Assembly (NCBI GenBank): GCA_913060675.1
Contig: CAJXUS010000025.1
Coordinates: forward strand, 1-56,725
Origin: an uncultured Rhodospirillales bacterium
GTDB lineage: Bacteria > Pseudomonadota > Alphaproteobacteria > Kiloniellales > Kiloniellaceae
Direction of reading: 5' to 3'
DNA length: 56,725 bases
Each line of letters starts with the position of its first letter. Positions within the stretch are counted from its first letter, which is position 1. Below the pieces are notes generated by a model. It was not told where the DNA came from. It ran no database searches and was given only the letters and a program-made list of their open reading frames with translations. This document shows positions 25,484 through 33,653 of the stretch, piece after piece. The translations under genes and the position numbers were made by a program.

Positions 25484-26478
25484 TTTTTGGCATACCTCGC
25501 GCGGTAATAATCGAGGATGACTGCAATAATAATCACCACGCCTGTTATCATTTGGCGCATGAAATCGCTTAACCCAATCAAGATAAGTCCGTTGGCGAGT
25601 ACCCCGATAATAAAGGCACCAAGCAAGGTGCCGATAACGGAACCGCGTCCGCCGCTGAGGCTGGTGCCGCCGATAATCACGGCAGCAATGGCATTGAGTT
25701 CAAAGCCAATACCGGCAATCGGGCTCGCGATGTTCAAACGCGCCATATAAACAACGGCAGCTATACCTGCGGTTAAACCACAAATGGTAAAGGCGGCGAC
25801 TTTGTACCAAAACACGGGGTGACCTGCTAAACGGACGGCTTCTTCATTGTTGCCTATGCCATAGAGCAGACGACCAAACACGGTGCGGTTTAAAACAAAC
25901 CAAGCCAGCAGGACGAGTGCGAGAGCCACAAGGAATACAACGGGCACGCCATAAATTTGTGCAGATCCAAACTCTTCAAAGGCGAAGGGGAAAGAGTAGA
26001 TTGTCTGGGCATCTGAAACGTGAAGTGCGGCACCACGGGCAATATTGAGCATGCCCAGGGTAATGATAAACGAGGGGAGCGCCCAATAAGAGGTTATGAG
26101 CCCGTTTAACAAGCCGCAAACAAACCCGGCGGTAACTGCAGCAATACAGGCAAGTAAAATGACCTCTGTCGGGCCAAAGCCGGGCAGTGTAATCGCCTTA
26201 CCCGCAACCACCGCGGCAAAGGCCATCACTGACCCGACGGAGAGGTCAATGCCGCCAACGAGGATAACAAAGGTCATGCCAACGGCGAGGATAAGGTTGA
26301 TGGTTATTTGAGTTAGAATATTGGTGATATTGTTCGGATTTAAAAAGTGCTCGGTAAAGATCGAGAAGAACAGGATCAATCCCAACAAGGCGAGCCCGAT
26401 ACCAGCATTGTTAATAATGGAGCGGATGGAAAAATCACGCCCCGTAGGTTCAGCAAGAACATCAGATTGCTCGGCCAT
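25480..26478 (-). CDS. rbsC: Ribose-type ABC transporter permease
   Basis: 332 aa inner-membrane protein with 8-10 hydrophobic segments, BPD_transp_2 (RbsC/AraH) family. GGIDLSVGSVMAFAAVVAG and GGTSLSGGRGSVIGTLLGA are the conserved loops. It overlaps rbsD by 4 bp and abuts rbsA with a one-base overlap, so the three are translationally coupled. Confidence 0.94.
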   Translation of the reverse strand: MAEQSDVLAEPTGRDFSIRSIINNAGIGLALLGLILFFSIFTEHFLNPNNITNILTQITINLILAVGMTFVILVGGIDLSVGSVMAFAAVVAGKAITLPGFGPTEVILLACIAAVTAGFVCGLLNGLITSYWALPSFIITLGMLNIARGAALHVSDAQTIYSFPFAFEEFGSAQIYGVPVVFLVALALVLLAWFVLNRTVFGRLLYGIGNNEEAVRLAGHPVFWYKVAAFTICGLTAGIAAVVYMARLNIASPIAGIGFELNAIAAVIIGGTSLSGGRGSVIGTLLGAFIIGVLANGLILIGLSDFMRQMITGVVIIIAVILDYYRARYAKK

Positions 26479-28046
26479 TAGCTTATTCCTTCGGCGTTGG
26501 TGTTTTGGCCGTAAGCCAGCTTGAGTATATTTTCTTCAGAGAATTCAGAACGCTCCAGGGCGCCTTTGACTTGATGGTCGGCGAGGACAAGAATGCGATC
26601 AGACAAGGTCATGAGCTCGGGCATTTCTGATGATACGATGAGGAGGGCGACGCCTTCGCGCACCAGCCCTTTGAGAATGGCGTATATCTCGGCCTTGGCA
26701 CCAACATCAACACCGCGTGTGGGTTCGTCCAAAATGAGAATTTTAGGATTTCGGGCGAGCCATTTGGCCAGAACAACTTTTTGCTGATTACCACCAGACA
26801 GACTGGACGCAGGGTCGGTAATCTTTCCGTATTTTAATTTCAGGCGTTTACCACCTTCGCGGGCTTGTTGTTTTTCTTTGAAAAATCGCAATAGCCCACT
26901 GGCGGATACATTGTGCATATTGGCCAAGGAGATATTAGCTGCAATAGGCATCTCGAGAATAAGGCCTTCGTCTTTACGGTCTTCTGTAACAAACCCGATC
27001 CCAGCTGCTATAGCATCACGCGGGCCGCTAAACTTGACGGGGATGCCATCACGTTCGATGGTTCCTGACCTCAGAGGATCAATGCCAAATATGCCGCGAA
27101 GAAGTTCTGTTCGTCCCGCACCTACAAGGCCGGCAATGCCAAGAACTTCCCCGTAGTGAAGGTCAAAAGAAATCCCTGCATCATGAGGATTTTGGGTTAC
27201 ACATAGGTCTTTAATGCCGAGCGCGACATCGCCCCGGGCGTGTGGCTCTATACCGTGTTCCATTTCTTCGGCGAGTTTGCGCCCGACCATGTGACGGACA
27301 ACGCCTGTTGGGGTGGTATCTGAAATCTCTTCGGTTGTAATGGTTTTGCCGTTACGAAAAATCGTGACCCGGTCACAGATCGCAAACACTTCGTTGAGGT
27401 GGTGTGAAACAAAGACAATGGTCACGCCTTTGGCTTTGATGGATTGTACAATCTCAAACAGGCGTTTGGTTTCGCGCTCGGTCAGAGTTGCCGTGGGCTC
27501 ATCCAGAATGAGGATAGTGCTTTCTGATTGCAACGCGCGGGCGATCTCGATCAATTGGCGGTGGGCAATTCCGAGGCTCTGTACCGTGGCGCGGACATCG
27601 ACGTCACGCAATCCAATCGCATCAAGAGCTACGCGGGCGCGTCGGTTCATCTCTTTGCGGTCAAGCAATCCCAAACGGGTTTTTGGCATCGCTTCAATAG
27701 AGATATTTTCAGCGACGCTTAAATGATCAAGAAGATTGAATTCCTGATGAACCACTTGTACGCCGTGTGTTTTTGCGTTGTGGGGATTGGCAGGTGTATA
27801 GGGTGCGCCGTCTAGGATAATTTCCCCGGCATCAAATGGGAATACACCCGATAAAACTTTAATAAGTGTTGATTTTCCAGCACCGTTTTCGCCGACCAGC
27901 GCATGGACTTCGCCGGGTTTTAAGGAAAAACTGACCCCATCCAGGGCCTTAACGCCCCCGAAGTGCTTCTTCAGTCCTGTGACAGATAAAAGATTATCTG
28001 TTTCTTGAGATATTTCTTCACCAATCGGCTGTACTGCGACCATCAC
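26478..28046 (-). CDS. rbsA: Ribose-type ABC transporter ATP-binding protein (two ABC domains)
   Basis: 522 aa fused tandem ATPase. The first domain has Walker A GENGAGKST and Walker B LILDEPTATLT. The second has the degenerate Walker A GLVGAGRTE, signature LSGGNQQKVVLAKWL and ILILDEPTRGVDVGAKAEIY, the typical arrangement for monosaccharide importers of the CUT2 family. A structured 144-bp gap separates it from rbsB. Confidence 0.94.
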   Translation of the reverse strand: MMVAVQPIGEEISQETDNLLSVTGLKKHFGGVKALDGVSFSLKPGEVHALVGENGAGKSTLIKVLSGVFPFDAGEIILDGAPYTPANPHNAKTHGVQVVHQEFNLLDHLSVAENISIEAMPKTRLGLLDRKEMNRRARVALDAIGLRDVDVRATVQSLGIAHRQLIEIARALQSESTILILDEPTATLTERETKRLFEIVQSIKAKGVTIVFVSHHLNEVFAICDRVTIFRNGKTITTEEISDTTPTGVVRHMVGRKLAEEMEHGIEPHARGDVALGIKDLCVTQNPHDAGISFDLHYGEVLGIAGLVGAGRTELLRGIFGIDPLRSGTIERDGIPVKFSGPRDAIAAGIGFVTEDRKDEGLILEMPIAANISLANMHNVSASGLLRFFKEKQQAREGGKRLKLKYGKITDPASSLSGGNQQKVVLAKWLARNPKILILDEPTRGVDVGAKAEIYAILKGLVREGVALLIVSSEMPELMTLSDRILVLADHQVKGALERSEFSEENILKLAYGQNTNAEGIS

Positions 28047-28087
28047 TCTTTACCCAGTATTGTCAGTTGGTTTTCAGCATGAACGAA

Positions 28088-28176
28088 AACGCGTGCCCAA
28101 TTCAAGCAATTAGGGGGAGGACAAGTAATTAGAGGCAGGGACCTCTAATATCCAACTCCTTGAGAGGACACGCGTT
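28088..28176 (-). other. Structured rbsB-rbsA intercistronic region
   Basis: Outer 8-bp arms aacgcgtg (28088-28095) and cacgcgtt (28169-28176) enclose a perfect 7-bp hairpin (28129-28135 with 28142-28148). Such structures between binding-protein and ATPase genes usually set their different expression levels; that role is inferred. Confidence 0.55.
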
Positions 28177-28190
28177 ATTTGTTCAGGCGA

Positions 28191-29111
28191 TTAGTTGCCT
28201 TTTACGAGCTCGATTGGAGTTTTCACCCAACCTTCAAGCTTTGGACCGCCCGCGATCACACCAAGGGCGAGGTCGATTGAGTTTGCGGCCATGGCCTGAC
28301 CAAACTGATCGACGGTGGCAAGCATACGGCCATCTTTGATCATCGGGCCAACGGCTGGAATATTGTCAAAACCAACAACCACGATGTCTTTGCGGCCCGC
28401 AGATTCAAGAGCTTTCACAACACCGATCGCCATGGAATCATTGGCAACCATAACGCCCTGAGTGTCTGGGTGTGCGGTTAGAATGTTAGAGAAAACTGTG
28501 TTGGCCTCTTCGGTTTCCCAATGAGCGGTACGGCTGTCGAGTAGTTCTAGGCCGAACTGTTTAACTGAATCTTCAAAGCCTAGGCGGCGTTCGTTGGCAT
28601 TGTCTGCACCTGGATTACCTTCGATGATGACAACTTTACCACCAGCACCGAGTAACTCACCCAAAGCATCGCCAGCTAGTTTCGCGCCACCACGGTTGTC
28701 AGGGCCGACAAACGCAAGATCAATACCCTGTTGCTTTTTAGCATCGGCGTCCAAGGAAACGTCAAAGTTCACCACAACAATGCCAGCTTCCATCGCACGT
28801 TTTAGCGGACGTACCATGGCACGTGAATCAGCTGGGGCAATAACAATTGCATCCACGCCTTGAGTAATGAAGTTTTCCACCGCATTGATTTGGGATTCAA
28901 AGTCGGTTTCATTTTGCATGCCCACAGCACGGAGCTCGTAATCACCGCGTTTTATTTCGTGCTCTTTTGCGCCTTCAAGCATGTTTTGAAAGAACTCATT
29001 GGCGAGTGATTTCATAATCAGGCCAACAACGGGTTTATCATCCGCGTTTGCTGAACCAGCGAGTAAAGCGATTGAGGTTGCTGCGACAGCAGCGAATTTC
29101 ATAAATTTCAT
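28191..29111 (-). CDS. rbsB: Ribose-type ABC transporter substrate-binding protein
   Basis: 306 aa periplasmic binding protein. Signal peptide MKFMKFAAVAATSIALLAGS...A is cleaved near residue 23; VVGLIMKSLANEFFQNMLEG and DAIVIAPADSRAMV are CUT2 binding-protein features. ATG 29111 is chosen because GGGAG lies six nucleotides upstream and it gives a standard signal peptide; the frame extends further upstream without support. It is the first gene of the operon, downstream of a LacI-type operator. Confidence 0.93.
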   Translation of the reverse strand: MKFMKFAAVAATSIALLAGSANADDKPVVGLIMKSLANEFFQNMLEGAKEHEIKRGDYELRAVGMQNETDFESQINAVENFITQGVDAIVIAPADSRAMVRPLKRAMEAGIVVVNFDVSLDADAKKQQGIDLAFVGPDNRGGAKLAGDALGELLGAGGKVVIIEGNPGADNANERRLGFEDSVKQFGLELLDSRTAHWETEEANTVFSNILTAHPDTQGVMVANDSMAIGVVKALESAGRKDIVVVGFDNIPAVGPMIKDGRMLATVDQFGQAMAANSIDLALGVIAGGPKLEGWVKTPIELVKGN

Positions 29112-29209
29112 TAGAATCTCCCAGAGAATGTTCGTGGTCGCTTTGCAACTTATTAAACTCTCGCTTTGCGACAGGTATATTGAACACATGAGGATCTGTT
29201 TCTGTCAAT

Positions 29210-29241
29210 ATGAAACGTTTCATTTTTATGAAAGCATTCAT
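29210..29241. promoter_or_regulatory. LacI-type operator upstream of rbsB
   Basis: A perfect 14-bp palindrome with a central CG, ATGAAACGTTTCAT, lies at 29210-29223. An imperfect second copy, ATGAAAGCATTCAT, is at 29228-29241. LacI-family operators have this CG-centred form, and E. coli RbsR is known to use a GAAACGTTTC-type core. It lies about 99 bp upstream of the rbsB start and is the likely site of the LacI-family product at 23975. Confidence 0.75.
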
Positions 29242-29407
29242 ATTTTGAAAAATTAATATGCTATATCAGCTAATTAGATGGGAAATAATTTTTGAGAATC
29301 TCTTTGGAAAATTTTAGTTAGAAGGCGCAAGTTTAATCCGTTGTATTTGTTAGATTTTCCGGATGAACCAACGCCCTCTCATATTTATCTGATAGAAGGT
29401 AGTTATA

Positions 29408-30604
29408 TTATCGTGCCGAAATTTCTCTGACCAATTCCAAGAATTTATCGATCTCATCAAAATCATTAAAGTAGTGCACCGATGATCTGATCAAAATAGG
29501 GAGGTTATTGTTGGTGGCGTCTAACAGGGTGCTGCTAGGGGATGAGCCGCTAACATTTACGCCTTTGGATAATATCTCTTTGACGGCTTCAAGAGAATTT
29601 ATGCCTGAGATTGAAAACGTCACGATCCCGCATTGAGTTGGACTTGAGGGCTCGACACCAAAAGTGTGGAGTTTAACTGCGGGAAAAGACTGCAAGTTTT
29701 CACGCAGATAACTTGCCAGTTCATCGATCCTTGCCTTGATATTGTCGAGGCCGACCTCGAGCGCGTAATCAACGCAAGCGCCGAGGCCAAGTTTGGCGGC
29801 GTAATTGTTTTCCCAATTTTCAAAGCGGCGGGCATCCGGGCGCAGAGTATAATCGTTTAGACTTGTCCATGTCGCCGAATAAAGGTCAATCATTGGTGGA
29901 TGGAGCTGATCCAGAACGGAAGAGCGCACATATAAAAAGCCAACGCCGCGGGGGCCACGCAAGAATTTTCGCGCCGTTGCTGTGAGTATATCGCAGTTGA
30001 TTTCCTCAACATCCAATGGCATTTGCCCGGCGGATTGGCAGGCATCCACGAGGTAGAGAATGCCGTGCTTTCGGGCAATGTCGCCGATGGCTTCGATCGG
30101 GTTTACCAGGCCAGAGTTGGTTGGCACATGGGTGACAGAAATCAGTTTAACCCGGTCATCAATTAATTCTTCAAAAGCGGTGAGCGATACCTGACCGTTT
30201 GGTTCACTCGGAACGACGGTGATCTCGACACCTTTTTGTTTGGCCATTTGTAGGTAGGCTACGTAGTTGGACGCATATTCAGCTTCGACAGTTAGAATAC
30301 GGTCGCCTGCTTTGAAGGGGATGGCGTAAAAGGCCATCGCCCAGCCCACGGTGGCATTTTCAACCACGGCAATTTCATCACGGTGACAATTTATTAAGCG
30401 AGCGACAGAATCATAGACGCCTTCAATCGCATCTCGTCTTTTATTTGCAGCTTCATAGCCGCCAATGGCCGCTTCGAGCTTGAGGTGGTTAACCTGCGCA
30501 TCCAACACAGACTGAGGCATCAGAGAAGATCCACAATTATTCAAGTGGATAGAGGTTTTCTTGCCGGGTGTGTCATCGAATATTTTTTGTAAATTGATGC
30601 TCAT
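29408..30604 (-). CDS. Class V aminotransferase-fold PLP enzyme
   Basis: 398 aa. PLP lysine K213 in TARKFLRGPRGVGFLYV and D187 in YLVDACQSAGQMPLDV are present. The sequence is of the isopenicillin-N-epimerase/EgtE-like branch of the class V fold, in which reactions include C-S lyase, epimerase and deaminase; the actual one is not readable. ATG 30604 is preferred to TTG 30616. It is divergent from a GcvA-type LysR gene, the probable regulator. It is on the same strand as rbsB but separated by about 300 bp containing the rbs operator, so it is not part of that operon. Confidence 0.87.
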   Translation of the reverse strand: MSINLQKIFDDTPGKKTSIHLNNCGSSLMPQSVLDAQVNHLKLEAAIGGYEAANKRRDAIEGVYDSVARLINCHRDEIAVVENATVGWAMAFYAIPFKAGDRILTVEAEYASNYVAYLQMAKQKGVEITVVPSEPNGQVSLTAFEELIDDRVKLISVTHVPTNSGLVNPIEAIGDIARKHGILYLVDACQSAGQMPLDVEEINCDILTATARKFLRGPRGVGFLYVRSSVLDQLHPPMIDLYSATWTSLNDYTLRPDARRFENWENNYAAKLGLGACVDYALEVGLDNIKARIDELASYLRENLQSFPAVKLHTFGVEPSSPTQCGIVTFSISGINSLEAVKEILSKGVNVSGSSPSSTLLDATNNNLPILIRSSVHYFNDFDEIDKFLELVREISAR

Positions 30605-30706
30605 GTCTTCGACCAATGAAGGAGGTGATAAAGGAACTGGGTATTTGTAGCCCTATTTAAATCACGAAAATTCAATTCCGGACAAACGATTAAATCGAGT
30701 ACATGC

Positions 30707-30723
30707 CTTTACAAAATGTAAAG
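30707..30723. promoter_or_regulatory. Palindrome in the class V/LysR divergent promoter
   Basis: CTTTACA (30707-30713) and TGTAAAG (30717-30723) form a perfect inverted repeat with a 3-nt centre, containing T-N11-A as in LysR boxes. It lies just before the LysR gene, so autoregulation is plausible. Confidence 0.5.
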
Positions 30724-30773
30724 CCTATGGCGTGATGATGGTGTCTTTACCCGCTAAAAAGCATTTTGACTTC

Positions 30774-31685
30774 ATGAAATTACCTCCACTGACCGCTGTT
30801 CGCCATTTTACTGCTGCGGCAACACACTTGAGTTTTAAGCTCGCAGCCAAGGAACTTTGTGTTACCGAAGGCGCGATCAGTCGACAGATAAAATTGTTGG
30901 AACAATATATTGGTTCCGCTTTATTTGTCCGGGTCCATCGCGGGGTACAATTGACCGATGAGGGGCAACGACTTTACGCCGTGACCGACAACGCGCTTTT
31001 TCAAATCGCACAGATCGCCGAAGAACTCCGGGGTGTGGTGCCACAGTTCACCTTGTCGGTGACAACCAGCTTTGCCATTCGTTGGTTGATGCCACGGCTC
31101 TCCCATTATGAGAGCCTGCACCCCAATCACCCGGTTAATATACAGGCGGTGAGTTATCCGGAACTATCTCCGGTTAAGCGGTTTGACGCCTCAATTATCT
31201 ATCTGTTGGGTGACCCTTATGAAGGACAGGTGCGGGTGCCTGATAATGCCGAGCGCTTTATGGTGGAGTGGTTGTTGCCTGTGTGCGCGCCAAGCTTTCT
31301 TGAAAAAAATAAACCTCTTCAACTTGGGGATCTGGAACACCACCGAATTATTTTTAATGAACCCACCGGCCGTGACTGGCGCAGTTGGGCTGGAAAGTTG
31401 GATGATGCCAAAATCAACTTGGATACTGCACTTCGGTTTGAGCACGATGACACCGCTATTCAAGCCGCGGTCGCAGGTCATGGCATCGCTCTGGCAAACC
31501 TGGCCTACATCCGCAACGAGTTGGATATGGGAAGCCTGGTTCCTGCCGTAGCGTGTGAGCCTTTGCCAATCGGTGCGCACTATCTTGTCAGTGAGCCGGG
31601 GAAAGCTTCCCTTTCACATGTACAAATATTTCGCGACTGGCTGATCAAATCAGCTGGGGAATGCTGTTCTCAAAGGGATATCTAG
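30774..31685 (+). CDS. LysR family transcriptional regulator (GcvA-like)
   Basis: 303 aa. MKLPPLTAVRHFTAAATHLS ... VTEGAISRQIKLLEQYIGSAL is the HTH of the GcvA/AmpR subgroup, whose members usually begin at exactly this MKLPPL; starts at 30732-30738 would add 12-14 residues. The effector domain follows from about residue 95. Divergent from the class V PLP-enzyme gene, with a LysR-box-like palindrome between them, so it most likely controls that gene. Confidence 0.88.
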   Translation: MKLPPLTAVRHFTAAATHLSFKLAAKELCVTEGAISRQIKLLEQYIGSALFVRVHRGVQLTDEGQRLYAVTDNALFQIAQIAEELRGVVPQFTLSVTTSFAIRWLMPRLSHYESLHPNHPVNIQAVSYPELSPVKRFDASIIYLLGDPYEGQVRVPDNAERFMVEWLLPVCAPSFLEKNKPLQLGDLEHHRIIFNEPTGRDWRSWAGKLDDAKINLDTALRFEHDDTAIQAAVAGHGIALANLAYIRNELDMGSLVPAVACEPLPIGAHYLVSEPGKASLSHVQIFRDWLIKSAGECCSQRDI

Positions 31686-31745
31686 GCCATTTTCTCATAA
31701 CCTAGATTAAACATATCAACTTTACTTACAGAAAGATCGGATGTT

Positions 31746-32024
31746 ATGTGCCTTATGAAATTCAACGATGGCGATCATGTAAAAATACTCCCACACCTGT
31801 GGTGGCCTGAGGGTGGTACTGGCAGGGTTTCTATACCACCAGATTTTATCTCCGAGGCAATTTACAGTGGAGATACGTTCGATACAACTCAACGCACCTT
31901 AATAGGGAATAATCGGCTTATTACCGAGATCTGGGTTTCATTCGACACACCAATTATGGACATTAGTGACGATGGTCCCTATGTGGCAGGTGAAGTTAGT
32001 ATGGAATATCTTGAACTTCTATAA
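31746..32024 (+). CDS. Small hypothetical protein, beta-rich
   Basis: 92 aa, not recognised. It has no signal peptide or membrane segment. The start KFNDGDHVKILPHLWWPEGG then TGRVSIPPDF resembles small SH3-like barrels that begin with G-D-x-V-x-I, and the chain is acidic (pI low). ATG 31746 is preceded by GAAAGATCGG. It stands alone between the LysR and the histidine phosphatase. It could be an immunity-type or adaptor protein, but nothing in the context supports that. Confidence 0.65.
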   Translation: MCLMKFNDGDHVKILPHLWWPEGGTGRVSIPPDFISEAIYSGDTFDTTQRTLIGNNRLITEIWVSFDTPIMDISDDGPYVAGEVSMEYLELL

Positions 32025-32041
32025 ATTTCAAATGCATCTTT

Positions 32042-32071
32042 GGTACAGCTTTTGATTTATAACGCTGTACC
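32042..32071. terminator. Hairpin after the small hypothetical gene
   Basis: Perfect 8-bp arms ggtacagc (32042-32049) and gctgtacc (32064-32071) lie 18 nt past the stop. No strong U-tract follows, so termination is uncertain. Confidence 0.4.
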
Positions 32072-32170
32072 CGTTCTGGCTCAATTCGATCGACAAGATG
32101 TAGCACGAGCAAGAACTCTTCGATATAGATCTGGAGTGCCACCCGCCTTGGTGATCGGCTCTATAACATC

Positions 32171-32713
32171 TTAATCTAATGAATAACGCGCAATTTCACA
32201 GTTGTTGAGCATGCGACCGAGCATGGCTTCGAAAAACAGGCCGTGGCCGACGATGGCGAGGGGACGGGTTGTTGAGGCCTCTAATATGGGTGCGAAGGTG
32301 CGGACGCGTTCTTGGAAGATTTCTACGGGTTCATGGGGGACACCATGTTCGTTTTCTGTGCCGCGATGCCACCAATGGGGATCTAGATGATCAAACTGAA
32401 GGGTCGGGAATTCGAGGGCAAGAATTTCCGGGTGTCGCCCTACATCACAACTGTTGCACACCATTTCGCGGTGATGGGCCTCGACAGATATGGGTGCTGC
32501 TCCATCGAAAATCCGCAGGGCGGTTTGCACCGCACGGGTGAGGGGCGAACATATGACCTGCTCAATGCCAAGTTCTTTGACCTTCTCACGCGCCTCATCG
32601 GCCTGACTGCGGCCAAGAGCAGTTAGTGGCGCATCGTATATCAGCGGATCTATACCGTTCTTGGCAACGGCGTTAAATTCGGACTGGCCATGACGGATTA
32701 GATAAATGGGCAT
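32171..32713 (-). CDS. Histidine phosphatase superfamily protein (phosphoglycerate mutase-like)
   Basis: 180 aa. The catalytic RHG motif is at residues 7-9 (IYLIRHGQSEFN), with CSPLTRAVQTA and the second histidine in AIVGHGLFFEAMLG. These are the four-residue phosphate pocket elements of branch 1 histidine phosphatases. The length suits a small-molecule or SixA/PhoE-like phosphatase rather than a glycolytic mutase. Substrate unknown. Transcribed alone. Confidence 0.88.
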   Translation of the reverse strand: MPIYLIRHGQSEFNAVAKNGIDPLIYDAPLTALGRSQADEAREKVKELGIEQVICSPLTRAVQTALRIFDGAAPISVEAHHREMVCNSCDVGRHPEILALEFPTLQFDHLDPHWWHRGTENEHGVPHEPVEIFQERVRTFAPILEASTTRPLAIVGHGLFFEAMLGRMLNNCEIARYSLD

Positions 32714-32976
32714 GTAAACAACTTTCGTAACAGATAGAGGCCTGCTTTCAGACCTCTGGTCGCATTATTTATATGTATCCGGCACTTGAAGGGATCAACA
32801 TTATTTTTATCGGGAGGTTATAATTACCATGGATGTCTTATTGAACAAGTATGGCTTCGCGTTTTCGTGGGCTTTTCAAAATTTCATATGATGCTATGCT
32901 TGAGCACCTATTGAGTTCATAAAGCTTTTGGGTACGTAACGTTTTCTGCCAGTGTGGGGGCCGGCCAATTATCGAA

Positions 32977-33504
32977 TTGTATCATCCGCGAAGTCAGGCT
33001 TTGTTGGACCATTGGTTAAGTCTTCCGCGTGAAGGCGTACTTCCGTTGCGGAGTAGTTTTCTACCAGAAAAAATTCCGCAGTTGCTTCCTTCTCTGATTA
33101 TTTATGAGATGGTCTCTCCAACCTTTATCAAGTTTCGTCTGGCAGGAACTGCTGTGCGCGAGCGCATGGGGGTGGATGCAACAGGACAAAATTACCTCGA
33201 TTATGTCTCCCCAGAGCGCCGGGAAAAAGCGAGCCAGTCTTTTTTTGCCGTAGTCGGGCAACCCTGTGGCATGCGTGTGATATCTCATCACGGGATGGCA
33301 TCGGGCCAAAAAAAATATCTTGAAATCTTAATGCTGCCGATGGAAAACGATAGGGGTGAAAACCCGATCGTTTTATGTCAGGGCAATGAGATAAAACCGG
33401 AAAAAGAAGAACTTTTCCAAGACCAAGATTTACTTAAAAATATTTCAATCGTGCGCCGTGATTTCATCGACATTGGTGCGGGGCTTTCTGGCTTTACAGA
33501 TTAA
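32977..33504 (+). CDS. PAS_5-type small sensor-like protein, copy 4
   Basis: 175 aa from TTG 32977. LLDHWLSLPREGVLPLRSSF, then LIIYEMVSPTFIKFRLAGTA, TGQNYLDYVSPERREKASQS and QPCGMRVISHHG follow the PAS_5 (PF07310) profile. It ends in RRDFIDIGAGLSGFTD, the same tail as the copies at 255 and 1050 and closest in overall sequence to the one at 1050. It lies 149 bp before an Hpt-BLUF signalling gene on the same strand, which hints at a functional link but is not proof. Confidence 0.82.
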   Translation: MYHPRSQALLDHWLSLPREGVLPLRSSFLPEKIPQLLPSLIIYEMVSPTFIKFRLAGTAVRERMGVDATGQNYLDYVSPERREKASQSFFAVVGQPCGMRVISHHGMASGQKKYLEILMLPMENDRGENPIVLCQGNEIKPEKEELFQDQDLLKNISIVRRDFIDIGAGLSGFTD

Positions 33505-33653
33505 TCTGTCGTCGTTTCTTAAAATACATTCTGAAAATCTAATGTCGACCACAATTAATAGTTGTGGTACTTTCGGTACCGCTACCCGTTTAAGGGTTTG
33601 GCATCTTTACATACTCTTTCGATACCCAAATATTCTCTGTTGGAGATTAAAGG

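Noticed and set aside
31746..32024. Small acidic protein as part of a toxin-immunity pair
   Set aside because: No toxin or secretion gene is nearby; the neighbours are a LysR regulator and a histidine phosphatase.
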